Positions 30,230 to 41,636 of a stretch of 64,000 nt of DNA are shown here, piece by piece (position 1 is the stretch's first letter; each line of letters opens with the position of its first letter). This DNA comes from Pegea sp. RAD2-039 (Eukaryota; Chordata; Thaliacea; Salpida; Salpidae), in assembly GCA_034620365.1 (NCBI GenBank), contig JAQGEQ010000225.1, forward strand, positions 825,849 to 889,848, written 5' to 3'. Below the pieces are notes generated by a model that made no database searches, was not told the origin of the DNA, and worked only from the letters and a program-made list of their open reading frames with translations. Position numbers and translations under genes: made by a program.

Positions 30230-31345
30230 ACTATTGTAAATCGCATGTTCTTCAGTTCTACAGATAACTTCCATACATATGGTCCTTGAAACTGGCTTGT
30301 AGTTAAGTGCAGTGTGTGTAGGACCGTTTTTCTGAATAGGATTAATGATAGCTTTCTTCCTAACGTTTAGTAGCTCCTATTTGCCTTGATATTAAAGGGA
30401 AGAGATAAAGGTAGTAGGGGTGTTAGAAACTGATGATTAAAAAAAGATAAGGCCTTAGTTATCATATCGACCGTTAAGTCAAGATGTATCAACTTAGATA
30501 CATTTATAAGAATGTTGGAGTAGGAAAGGGAAGTATTTGGGATCTCGGCTTAAGCTTGTGATTTATGAAGCTAAAAAACGTTTTCTTGATAGGTGAAGAT
30601 AAGACTGCACTTTCTCTTCCTAAATGGAAATTGGAAATATTTTTCTTGTAAACTATACAAAGATCTTTGTACAGAGATTTTATGAAAAAGCTTTAGTTTG
30701 TTTGTTTAAGAGGTTTTGCAAATGTTTTAAATTCTTTAAATATTTGGGCAAATGTGGTTTCTTGTTGACTAGAAAAAAAGGTATGAACTTTTCAATCGAA
30801 TCTTTAACGATGTTAATAAGTCTTGAGTTAATAGTAATGATGTCTTCAATAGAGTTGAAAACAGAAATCAAGTCAACATCTGATAGAAACTTGTTGGTAC
30901 CATTAGTGGCGAAGCGGTTGCTACACCTACCTTCTAGCTAGGAAGTACCGGGTTCGACCCCAGGTGGAGACATATAAAACTCCTGAGAAAAACCATAAAA
31001 AACTCATGAGAATGTGTGTTAGTGAGATGTGCTCTCTTTAGGCACCCTCCTTCGCATTTATATATATATATAAATAAATAAATTATAATTTCCACAGTAA
31101 AAATTCCTTTTGTTTGAAGTTTTGAAGTTCATAGAAAAAGTTTGATGAAACTTGAATTCAATCATGTTATGATCGCATGTCGGAGCAAAAGGTTCTTTTT
31201 GATCAATATGAAAAATATTCTCAGGTTTTGATGTCATAAGAAGATCCAAAGTATTACCACTAACTTGGGTTAAAAAAGTAATCATCTGAGATAGATTATT
31301 GGTATTGAGGAAGCTTACAAAGGCATGACTTAAAATTATTAATTT
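30230..31345 (-). mobile_element. LINE fragment interrupted by a SINE
   Basis: The minus strand carries consecutive parts of the LINE absent from the 28056 copy. At 31100-31345 is the endonuclease end (SGNTLDLLMTSKPENIF, APTCDHNMIEF, the catalytic S/C-D-H block). At 30640-30890 is the linker (LISVFNSIEDIITINSRL, KKPHLPKYLKNLKHLQN). At 30230-30370 is the start of the polymerase (AIINPIQKNGP, LNYKPVSRT, MEVI). The reading is broken at 30891-31085 by a plus-strand SINE. Frameshifts are present. It shows what the autonomous element contained. Confidence 0.7.
30891..31085 (+). mobile_element. tRNA-derived SINE sharing its tail with the local LINE
   Basis: The head has RNA polymerase III promoter boxes: A box TGGCGAAGCGG (30907-30917) and B box GGTTCGACCCC (30951-30961), spaced as in a tRNA gene. 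A tRNA-like arm (CTTC...GAAG) lies between them. A short body leads into GAGAATGTGTGTTAGTGAGA, TGTGCTCTCTTTAGGCACCC and TCCTTCGCATTTATATATAT. This is the same 3' end as the LINE copies, followed by ATAAATAAAT. It is therefore a SINE likely mobilised by the LINE machinery through a shared 3' recognition hairpin. It sits in reverse orientation inside the LINE fragment at 30230-31345. Clear target-site duplications were not found. The parental tRNA cannot be named from the degenerate anticodon arm. Confidence 0.8.
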
Positions 31346-31602
31346 TAAATTATTAAAAAAAGTAATAAATAAAATGATTATTAGGTGAAGCTTACATTTC
31401 GTAGCATGAAAACTTTTATCTAGAATAAAGTTTTTTTTATTAGCAGGTTATTACAGCTATTAGAAAATTGTTAAATTGTTTTCTTAAAACCTTTGAAGTG
31501 TTTTATAGATTATTTACACAAAAACAGATGTTACTAACGAGTAGGGCTTCAGATATATAAAAAAACTTAGGCAACAGTATAAAAATATATTAGGAAATCA
31601 AA

Positions 31603-31675
31603 GGCACCACCGAGAGTCGAACTCGGGATCTCCTGTTTACTAGACAGGCGCTTTAACCAACTAAGCCATGGCGCC
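31603..31675 (-). tRNA. tRNA-Thr (AGT)
   Basis: A 73-base cloverleaf on the minus strand. The acceptor stem is GGCGCCA/TGGTGCC with one G-U pair. The D arm contains GGCTTAGTTGGTTAAAGC. The anticodon arm is CCTGT-CTAGTAA-ACAGG with anticodon AGT, and the T arm is CCGAG-TTCGACT-CTCGG. No intron and no encoded CCA, as expected for a nuclear gene. A T-run lies downstream near 31580. Confidence 0.97.
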
Positions 31676-31797
31676 GGTGAAAGAGGCCTTCAAAACCATA
31701 TTTGTAAATTTGATATAAAAGCAAATTATAAAAGTAAAAGGGACTGCTTCAGCTGAGAAAGGTCCTGCTGAATGTAGTATGAATGATGATGTTAAAA

Positions 31798-31862
31798 ACG
31801 AAGCAAGATGCAGTGAGATACAAAATAAACTTTTTTAGGGTTTATTCTTTTTCCTATAGCTG
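31798..31862. repeat. Short dispersed repeat beside the tRNA genes
   Basis: This stretch (AAGCAAGATGCAGTGAGATA, CTTTTTTAGGGTTTATTC, TTTTCCTATAG) matches 36150-36206 (AAGCAAGACACAGTGAAATG, TTTTAGGGTTTCCTTC, TTTTATAG) in the same orientation. Its nature is unknown. The second copy directly abuts a LINE fragment, so it may belong to a retroelement. Confidence 0.5.
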
Positions 31863-31932
31863 TTTGTTTAGTAGAGAGTGCCATTTGGAGCAATTGTAGT
31901 AAAAATTAATAAACAGAAAGTATATAAAAAGA

Positions 31933-32005
31933 GGCACCACCGAGAGTCGAACTCGGGATCTCCTGTTTACTAGACAGGCGCTTTAACCAACTAAGCCATG
32001 GCGCC
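31933..32005 (-). tRNA. tRNA-Thr (AGT), second identical copy
   Basis: Base-for-base identical to the gene at 31603-31675, with the same orientation, 330 bases away. The flanks differ, so this is an old or gene-converted duplicate rather than a fresh tandem copy. A run of five T residues (minus strand, 31926-31930) directly downstream fits a polymerase III terminator. Confidence 0.97.
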
Positions 32006-32544
32006 ACGTGTTCGTAACTCAGTCTCAATAATGATATTATATATTTAAAATTGTTATTTCGTAATATAAACAAACCGATTTTATTTCACAGATGTAAGTT
32101 TAACTATTTTCTAGTTCCAATTATTTTCTTAACTTTAAAATCTTTAAAAATTAAATGAAATAAGAATAATCAAATGATGATTATAGAAACGTTAATATAC
32201 TCAAATAGCTGTTGTCATCAAAAATCCTCTCATAATTGTTTAGTTGTTAAAATTTTTTATAAAACCTATTGTAAAATGTCATAGAAATTGTAAATATTTT
32301 ATCTGAAATCTAAAACTGTTTGAAATGATTTAAATTTAAACATCCTGTTTGATGTAAGAGGTAGAAAATTGACTTTTTGAGACTTAACGACAAAATATTT
32401 CTCGTATAGTTTAGTTTATTGCTTGTAAATAATTGAGTAAAAATCAGTCTTTTGTCTTTAGCTTTAATTAGTGCAACAATTTCTAGAAGTTAAATTATGC
32501 TCTAATCGGTTCTAAACACAACAAGTTACTGTATAATAAGTAGG
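32006..32544. other. Intergenic, likely SACM1L 3' region
   Basis: AT-rich without a gene. It should contain the 3' untranslated region of SACM1L, which ends at 32545 on the minus strand. Confidence 0.4.
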
Positions 32545-35221
32545 CTAGTCTTGCTTGGGTTTGACATGGAATAGAAGAGGAACGTTTACAAACTCACTAC
32601 CGTTTTGAATGACATATCTTGCCATGGAAACAGTTACACAACCCCACAGACCAACTAATGACATTTGCTTCGCGAAGCCAGCAGCTGATTGAAAATAAAA
32701 CATAATAAAAAGAGAAAAAATCAAATAGGATAGTCCAATGATTGGTAATCGATGCTGAGGCTTCGCGAATGGTGAATTAGTTTGGTCCACAACTACATAG
32801 TTGCCCAGCAGCAAGTCGATGGAATCCTGTAGACGATAGAAGTTAGTGATGAGAATTAGTAGAAAAATAACAAACTTGTCGAAAGCCATCGTGGAAATTA
32901 TTCTTCCAATATCTAATAGCGGAGTTGTAACCATCTCGAAGCATACCACGGAATGTTCGTTTACCAGTTCGGGTGAAATCGGTTTTCAGCGCGCCTGTAC
33001 CAGCGTATTGAATCGAACAGAAATCAGCATTATCAGCCCACATGTTCTTCATCGTCAGATCCAATTCATACTAACAACAAAGAAGCTGTTGCTAGGGAAA
33101 CGATGATGGTTGCTAAGTAGTACCTGGTCCTCTATGTGCTCATAAGTGCTGATAATTCCCAATTGAACCAGTTGGCTGAGTAAGGACTTACGGGCAATTA
33201 GTGATTGGACCACATTAGTTCTGTCTAAGCAGTCCATACAATTGGTCCGAAACACACCAGTCTGTCTCATCAAAACCTTCGAACCTCTTGCCTGTCATTG
33301 AACATCGAGTAGTTGCTAAGCAACAAGCTACATCTTCAACTTACCATCATGAAATATGCAAATTCTGATTGAGCAAGTTCAATCTTATCCATGAGAATAT
33401 GCAAATTATGCCACTTGTTCCTTCCACAGTGATGATGAAAATCAAAAGCTTCGTAGCCTACTTTACTTCCATCTCTCATCGAATTTACAGCGTTCTGAAA
33501 CTCGCGCGCTAACACGTTCTCACTCCCGTGTTGATTCACCAAATTCAGAGCATACTAGATGAAGATCGTGATAAGATTTTACCACCTGGTGGCGTTCTCA
33601 CCTGTTTTCCATAAATTAAAGATTGTGAATCAAAATGTCTTTCAAATAATTGCAGATGTTTAGAAGGATCTTCATCTAATTGAAGAGCTGGCTTGTATCT
33701 AAAATAGTTGATTAAATCAAAAATATCTGATCAAGTGATGAAACTAACTTGATGTTGGGTCGTTGTGACCAAATAAGTGGTATAGAACCTCTGGTTTGGA
33801 CCACACTACAAGTGTACTGACCATAAGTAACAATTTGTTCAGTTTCCACAAAGTTAGCCACGTTTCCTGATTGGTCCACACCCCTCACGTTGTATCGCGT
33901 TCCCGCGCGATGAGTAGAACGCCGTGAGATAAGAGCAAGGTCGAAAGTGCGACCGTTCACGAAGCAAGAGACAATTTTGATGAAACCATGCATAATTGGT
34001 AAAGTAAACAGTTGAAGTTGAGGCTGTTCAATGAAACTCTGTAATCCAAATAAGTTCCATACAAATCTGAAATTTGGCGGGCTTACAACACTTTCAAGTC
34101 CGCCAATTCAGAGTTTACCTCTGATCTGCTCGAGCACATAAACCATCGTTAAAGAATTCACTATCAACAGTTTCCAACCTCTGCATGGTATGAGTAAGAT
34201 CGAATGAAGTGGAATAGTAGAAGCTTTCAGTATTCAAACTCTCTTGTAACATCGATTGAAATGTTTCTAAATCAAATTTCTGTAAATTCAAAATGTTATT
34301 ACTTTATGAACAAGTTGAAATTATTCAACCTGGCTTTGAGTAAGATGAATTAAGGACTTCTGGTAAGGAATCACTTCAAATTTGAGAACTTTCCAAATTG
34401 AATGTCCATTTAGAACGCCCACAAGAGACCTATCAGTCACTACAATCAGGTTTGGTCCATTTATGAGACTGATTATACCAAAAATGCCAAAAATTTCCTT
34501 TTAAATATAATATTTAATAAGTTTAAATAAAAATGTTTAAAATAGATATACCAGAAAGAAATAAAAAAGAATATTTAATGAAAGTTATGATTGATATGAA
34601 GTACATCTATTATTTACATATTTGAATTTATTCAATGATATTCTATCTATAAACAGTAATTATAATTATCTATTTTATTTAATACTTTATGGTTACAGCT
34701 CTTAAAGCTAACATATAACAATATAACTGCAAAAAAAAAGTCTCATATAATATAGTTCAAAATATAAAAAGTAAATGAAAGTTTTAAAATTATATAATTA
34801 TTTATTTGTATTTCTTAAATCAAACTAAATAATAAATCATTTTTAAACATAATTGTTAATTAATTAAAAAGCAATTCAAGTGATTCTAATAGATAAATAA
34901 AAATATATAACAAACCTTTTTAGGTATAAGACATTAAAAGTTATACAAACTATAAAAATAATTAAATAATTACTAAAATATATCAAACTAACAATAGTAA
35001 ACCTTTATAATAAGTAGAAATACTAATTATACCTTGCATTCGGTTATGGATGGTGGAATATCAAACTTATTATTCTTTAATTGAATATCAAAATTAATTC
35101 TATTTATAAGCAACAAATTGTTTAAATTTCCAGTTAAAGGCTCAAAATAAAAACAATCATTTGTAATATGCAATCGAATGTGATCACAAACCAGACTCAT
35201 GCTTTCATATTTTTCAGCCAT
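32545..35221 (-). CDS. SACM1L: Phosphatidylinositol-3-phosphate/4-phosphate phosphatase SAC1
   Basis: SAC1 is the ER/Golgi membrane enzyme that dephosphorylates PI4P and keeps it low in the ER. Nine exons join in frame to 595 codons, close to the family length. Exons: 35033-35221, 34330-34497, 34119-34279, 33749-34066, 33602-33698, 33345-33554, 33124-33291, 32876-33070, 32545-32826. The SAC domain is complete: [44 protein letters not shown] and the catalytic Cys-x5-Arg loop CMDCLDRTN (Cys399, Arg405). [12 protein letters not shown] and DGFRQDSIDL follow. Two C-terminal hydrophobic segments (about 531-548 and 557-575) form the membrane hairpin. The protein ends KPKQD, a KxKxx-type COPI retrieval signal. 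The start is the only ATG before the conserved DHIRLHIT. No defect seen. Confidence 0.95.
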
Positions 35222-36149
35222 CTAAAAACAAATATTTTTAAAAGATTAAAAGCTAGAAAAAAAAGGATTAAAATAATCAAAAACTTATAAACTGATATCT
35301 GTTTCAAAAAATGGTAATAATTTTTTTGATTATAACTTCACTGAACAAAGTTTTAGTAAAATAATATTATATCAACTTTGGTAAAAAAATTAATACACAA
35401 CAAGTTTTAGAAAGTTTAATAATTAATTTCGCTTTACATTATTTCAAAAATTTAATATTATTTTTTTATATTTTTTAAAATTTTAAGATAAGATTAGTAA
35501 AAAAATGAAAAGACAACTAACTATATTAACCATAAATCAAAGTATCAAATCTAAAAAAATATGTTTTCAAATAACCTTCAAATTTATAATGTATTCATAA
35601 CAATGTACATTTAGCAAAAAAATAAGACTTTCTATGAAAACTTTTTATTTCATAATTAAACAAATTAAATAATTTTTATTAGGAATTAGAAACTTATTCA
35701 AAAGGAAATTAATTTCCAAAAGAAAATAATTTCTTTTTAAGTTTTCAAATTCAAAATATTTTAATAAAGTCGCAAAAAATCAATAATAACAATAACATCA
35801 AATAACAGAGCTTTATAATATTTAAAGAAATTTTTGGCTTTTCTGTAATGAGACTATAAAAGTACTTAATAAAACAAGGTTTTAAAATTTACTAAAATTA
35901 TTTTGTTTAATAAATAAAAAAACAAATATGCAAATTAGTGAAGAGAAATAAAGCTGAGCATTTTATTGTTTTACTTTTCAGAAAATTGTTCTATGTGGCA
36001 GCAATTATGTAAAAAAAAAGAATTTTTGGGTTGATAGAAATTATTTCATATATTATTATATAAAATGTTCACCTTATGTTGTAGCGTAAGAATAACTTTG
36101 ATTTGTAGACCAATAACCCTGGCTATCACTAAAAGGGGAACTAATAAAG
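35222..36149. other. AT-rich upstream region of SACM1L
   Basis: No gene or repeat seen. It presumably holds the SACM1L promoter, but no motif stands out from the AT-rich background. Confidence 0.4.
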
Positions 36150-36262
36150 CAAGACACAGTGAAATGCAAAAGAAAAACATTTTAGGGTTTCCTTCTTCTT
36201 TTATAGATGCACTGACATTGTATTCAAGAACTGGACGTATGCACAATTTGAAGAGGTAAAAC
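36150..36262 (-). mobile_element. Small LINE fragment joined to a dispersed repeat
   Basis: The minus strand at 36200-36262 encodes FYLFKLCIRPVLEYNVSAS, matching the polymerase block FYVNLFKLYIRPILEYNVSA of the element at 28056. It stops abruptly at the dispersed repeat 36150-36206. This is a truncated relic. Confidence 0.6.
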
Positions 36263-36494
36263 CATTTTTACCATTACAGTAGAATGAAACACCGGAGTAT
36301 TTATTTATTGATATCAAAATAGATACTAAACTTTTTATTTTCACTAATGTTGTATAAGATAATTCTTTCAACGTTAAAACTTATATGAAAGTAAAAGTTT
36401 TCCAGCTTGCATCTTCAAGAATACTATTTCAATTGTTTCTAAAATAAATCACCACTAATGATCAAGTAATGTTATATTTGAATTTTGATTTTAC

Positions 36495-36660
36495 AATTCA
36501 GCTAAATATAACATTTTATTCAAATAAAGTTATTAATTATTGGAACACTGCTTATAAGTTGTGATAAAATGATTATTAGTAAGTCATTTGTATATTATTT
36601 GCGATAGATTATTCTATCTGGACAAGAAATCGTTTCAAACTTTTTTAGTTTGGTTACATT
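36495..36660 (+). repeat. Copy of the LINE 5' leader region
   Basis: This stretch (ACTGCTTATAAGTTGTGATA, GTCATTTGTATATTATTTG, TATCTGGACAAGAAATC) resembles 27750-27860 just before the LINE open frame, in the same orientation. It is most simply a fragment of the element's 5' untranslated part. Confidence 0.45.
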
Positions 36661-37248
36661 AAAATTTTTTCATAAAATTAAAAATTATAGTGATGCTAAA
36701 TAAAAGTGAAAAAATCTTACGTTCCAGTATACAGAAAACAGCGTATCAAGCTGTAATATTTTTATAATTTGACCACAAAAGCTTTTACTTCTTGAATACC
36801 TAATAGAGCCCAAGATCTTTTTGATTTAGGTTGTTTATATATGTAACAATCTAGCTAAATTGAGTCTTAATTGTTTACAAAATTTCCAGTTTTATTGGAT
36901 AAAATTTAGATATAAAATGTTAAAATAAATAAATAAATAAATATAAATAAATATGTGAAATAATGTTAAGAACAGTATCAACAATTTATCTGAAACTTTT
37001 TCTAGAATTGTTTTTACCTTCAGTGATGAAGTCAAAAAAAGTTTTAAAATCTTCATCAGTTTAAACAGATAATTTCAAAACTTCAATCCTAAACAAATTA
37101 AGTGATCTAGATATCTTTCTAACAGTTTAAATAACAAAACTTTAAGAAGTCACAGATAAAAATACATTTGATGAGTTTTGCTCTTAAGCTAGTTTATTCT
37201 TTGATGATTAAAGCATGAAGTATCTAAATAGAAGCATCTTTAAATAAT

Positions 37249-37776
37249 CTAGAACATGCTGCTGAAGAGATAAGCAAGAGATGCTGACAATCCAATCAAA
37301 AGAAGACTAGATTTGGCTCCAGTACTTCCGTTGCAGTAATCTGAAAATAAGGATAATGATTATCAATGAGTAAGATTTTCAAGGATTTTTTTTAAATCTT
37401 ACTTGAACTACAGCAGCTTTGACTAACAGCTCCTTCAATCTCAGGTATGTAGTCGCATTCATCTTTAGTTGCACATCTCTTTGTCGGTACATCATTAACT
37501 ATGAAAATATTTGATGTTGAAGATGCTGTTTTGGATAACTACAAAAAAATGTTAGTTTGATTTACCAGATACAGTAAGACAAACATTCTGGTTGCTTGAG
37601 CAAGTAGTGGTTTCCATGTTTTTACAACTGTCTCCTTCACAAGTATAACATTTCAATGAAGAAACTGAAATAAAGATTTGTTACCTGCAAGATTTATTTC
37701 TACAAACGTAGTTTACATTCATACCTTCATTGATGATTAAAGCAGAAGTCAAAACCAAAATGAAAATATTTTTCAT
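37249..37776 (-). CDS. Ly6/uPAR-type GPI-anchored protein, copy A
   Basis: Four exons (37725-37776, 37566-37664, 37403-37498, 37249-37340) give 112 aa, all introns in phase 1. A signal peptide (MKNIFILVLTSALIINE) precedes a Ly6 domain. The domain starts LKCYTCEGDSC and ends CCSSNYCN, with ten cysteines in the three-finger pattern. A C-terminal GPI signal follows (small residues GSTGAKSS, then a hydrophobic tail ending AYLFSSMF). The mature protein should be a cell-surface three-finger protein on a lipid anchor; its ligand is unknown. Copy-specific residues include SSNQNVC, LTVS and VNDVPTKRCATKDEC. No frame defects. Family assignment rests on the cysteine pattern and GPI signal, both clear. 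Confidence 0.9.
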
Positions 37777-40700
37777 ATTCTTTAGTAAACTGTAAAAATA
37801 ACTTGACAAGAAAATCTAAAAACAGTATTTTGAGATAGCAGCAAAATTATAAAAGCTATGTTTGGTATAATTAGTTTAAAAAAGAAGCTCTTACTGATAT
37901 GATAAAAAAATTCTCTTATCTATTGTACAATTGAAAAATTGATTTATATAAACAAATGATAATAAAATGTTTAATATATCATAAAGGATTTTATAGATCA
38001 ATACATACTCTTCGTCTGATTTTATTATTCTTTTACTTGTTATTTTAAAACATGCATAAGTAATATTTAACTTGTTCAAATAATTTTTATCTCATATGAG
38101 ATCTATAGTTTCTATCTATCTTTCCAATTAGTTATTTTATGTTTGGTAAATTAGTTTAATCAACTGACACTTTTTTATGACTACAATGGGTTAAAAATAA
38201 AATTTAGTATTTAGAATCACTTTCTAGGCCTAAACTAATAATTACCTGCTAAAATGTAACCAATAAATCCTACCCTTTTCTTTCTAACAAGTTTATCCTT
38301 GCAAATTTGTAGTTAATGAAAAAAATGTTTTTAAATAGGGTTCTTAAACTTAAAAACATAATAATAGAAAATAACATATAAAGCAACCAATTTTGAAATC
38401 ATCTTATAACCTATTTAATTTAAAAATGGTAAGTAAATCTACATAATAAATAATCTAACTCATCATAGCTAACACTAAACTTAAAACTCATTACAATATA
38501 AAAACTTTTTCTTATGAATATCCTTTTTTTGAATGACATCATAAATTGAAGAAAACATTACCATATTTGGGCAACAGGGAAAATTTTGCAACTTGTTACC
38601 AATAATAAAACCTTATCAAAGCTATTAAAATTGAAATGGTAATTGTAAAGTTTAACAAGAATATCTTGAACACTTTTGAAGTTATTAAGGTAATGTCCTA
38701 CAACACTTTTTTCTTAATTGTTAGAAATTAACCCTGATAATTATAAGAAATCATTTTTCATCTCAATGTTTACCTATTGTATATCATACATTATGCATAA
38801 TATCAAACACATTTATTTGTTAATTAGATTATATTACTAATTGTTAAAATATCTATTTAAAATATATATATTGATGCCATTATAAAATAATGCCGATAAA
38901 AAATCACCAATCACTGTCCTTTTTTGTTGCTAACCGTCATTAACTAAACGTCAATATCTCGAGATGTATAGGTACTCTACAAACAAGAAGAGGCGACGAA
39001 GAGTTAATATAAAAATCCTTACTAAGAGCAGGGTGCAGGTGCTCCAAGACTTTTGTCAACTATAACTTTAAAAGTTCTTAAAATCTCTAAGGAACGTTTT
39101 TAATCAAAAATACTCTTAATAACAGAAATTGACTTCAGTTTAACCTAAAGTTTTCTTAAAGGAAAACTGCTAAGATATGAATAAAATATTTTATCAAGAT
39201 TTTGAAGTTTAAAGTTTAGAAATAAAAACTGTTTTTGAATAATACTTATTTCATTGATAATCTTATTTGGTTAGAAGCGATAAATAAATCTAACAAAATT
39301 GTTACTGATCTAAATTATCTTGTTGCAATAAACTTTAAGTTTAACTTTTAACATGAAATATTTGATAGGTATTTTTATACTAAACATACGAATTACTTTG
39401 TAAAATTGACTTAGTCAATAATACATCAGTTTTAAAAGACAAACTTGATAAAGAAACTGTTTTATCTATCAGCTGTTGGATAATTTTCTGGAAATTATTT
39501 TAATAATTTTTAGTTATCATCGTGTTTAAAAATTCATTGATACTATTTTTAATTCGTAAAATAGTTAAATACATTATTATTATACAAAATTATTATTTTA
39601 ATAATGAAAAAGAATGAAATTTGATGAAAACGATTGAATAATTTAAAACCTAAATCTAAGAAATCAATTGAATGTTTTGTATTTTTTGAAAATTATTCGA
39701 AGAAGCTTTATGTTATCAATTAACTCAAAGTAAAATTGAAGACAAAAAATATTTCTTAAAATTTGCAAATTTGACTAAAATTGCAAAGCATGGTATGTGA
39801 TAAAACAAATCAGTTTGTTTGAAACTCAAAGTTTGTAAACTTATTTTTCAACAAGTTAGATTTTAGGCATCGTACACTTAAACATTTTTCAGTCACAACA
39901 TTACTCTCTGTTAACAATTGGATATATTTTGACAATTTTTTATTCAGGTTTATCAAAAGATAAGTCTTATGTACATGATTTCATAACTATATAATATTTA
40001 AACTATATTATAAAATTATCATTTTTACTATATAATAAAGTTATAATTTATACTATACTATAATATTACAAAATCTTATAAACTATCTACACCACACATA
40101 AATATTTAGATCTATCTGTATAAAAAAGTCATGACTATATAATTTTGATATTTTATATAATATAAATAATATTTTATATTAAATAATGTATTTCCTTTAA
40201 CTAAATTATATCAAAGTTTTAATGGTTGAAGTATAACAAGTTAATGGTTACAACAAATATCAACCGAATAAAAAACTATGTATACTGAATACTTCAATTT
40301 GATTTAAAAAATCTTTTAACAACTGAAAAATTCAAACATAAATTGGCAATTATATCACAATTCATTCTTATGCAAGTTCTTAAAATAACTTAAATGATAA
40401 TTGTGACAAAAATATCATATTAAAGACTGAAAAAAATTGAATTAAATCAAACCTAAAAATACAATTCCAATTTCAAATAATTTAACTGTAATCAAATTAA
40501 ATTAACTAGCTTTTAAGTATGATAAAATAAGAATTTGGTTCAAATTGATCTAATATTCTAATTCATATACAACTTTGAATATACAAACTTGATAAGAAAT
40601 TATTCAAGCTTATCATGCTGAAATAATTTTATAATTTGACCACAAAAGCTTTTACTTCTTGGATATCTAATAGTGCCAAAGACCTTTTTGATTTAGGTTG

Positions 40701-41108
40701 TTTATATATGTAACAATCTAGCTAAATTGGGTCTTAATTGTTTACAAAATTTCCAGATTTATTGGATAAAATTTGGATATAAAATATTAATATAAATAAA
40801 TATAAATAAATATGTGAAATAATATTTAAGAACAGTATCAACAATTTATCTGAAACTTTTTCTAGAATTGTTTTTACCTTCAGTGATGAAGTCAAAAAAA
40901 GTTTTAAAATCTTCATCAGTTTAAACAGATAATTTCAAAACTTCAATCCTAAACAAATTAAGTGATCTAGATATCTTTCTAACAGTTTAAATAACAAAAC
41001 TTTAAGAAGTCACAGATAAAAATACATTTGATGAGTTTTGCTCTTAGGCTAGTTTATTCTTTGATGATTAAAGCATGAAGTATCTAAATAGAAGCATCTT
41101 TAAATAAT
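37777..41108. other. Spacer between Ly6 copies A and B
   Basis: AT-rich tandem-unit spacer with no supportable gene. It contains a conserved non-AT patch (38980-39060, ...GAGCAGGGTGCAGGTGCTCC...) that recurs in every unit and at 56370-56440, and the presumptive promoter of copy A. The same description applies to 41637-44963 and 45492-47430. Confidence 0.6.
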
Positions 41109-41636
41109 CTAGAACATGCTGCTGAAGAGATAAGCAAGAGATGCTGACAATCCAATCAAAAGTAGACTAGATTTGGCTCCAGTACTTCCGTTGCAGTAAT
41201 CTGAAAATAAGGATAATAATTACCAATGAATAAGATTTTCAAGGATTTTTTTTAAATCTTACTTGAACTACAGCAGCTTTGACTAACAGCTCCTTCAATC
41301 TCAGGTATGTAGTCGCATTCATCTTTAGTTGCACATCTCTTTTTCGGTACATCATTAACTATGAAAATATTTGATGTTGAAGATGCTGTTTTGGATAACT
41401 ACAAAAAAATGTTAGTTTGATTTACCAGATCTAGTAAGACAAACATTCTGGGTGCTTGAGCAAGTAGTAGTTTCCATGTTTTTACAACTGTCTCCTTCAC
41501 AAGTATAACATTTCAATGAAGAAACTGAAATAAAGATTTGTTACCTGCAAGATTTATTTCTACAAATGTAGTTTACATTCATACCTTCATTGATGATTAA
41601 AGCAGAAGTCAAAACCAAAATGAAAATATTTTTCAT
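41109..41636 (-). CDS. Ly6/uPAR-type GPI-anchored protein, copy B
   Basis: Exons 41585-41636, 41426-41524, 41263-41358 and 41109-41200 give 112 aa with the same signal peptide, ten cysteines and GPI tail as copy A. Differences concentrate in the middle exons: SSTQNVC and LTRS instead of SSNQNVC and LTVS, and VNDVPKKRC instead of VNDVPTKRC. All splice sites and the frame are intact. Confidence 0.9.

Noticed and set aside
37891..38079. A 62-codon open frame just upstream of the Ly6 genes, repeated in all five young units (37891, 41751, 45606, 59505, 63360)
   Set aside because: It opens with TTG, has no ATG, has no recognisable domain, and its differences between copies are mostly replacements. 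Its recurrence is explained by duplication of the whole unit.
40734..40916. A 60-codon open frame in the spacer 3' of Ly6 copies B and C (40734, 44589)
   Set aside because: The corresponding frames near 36950 and 60510 are broken by a changed frame or a stop, so it is not under protein constraint.
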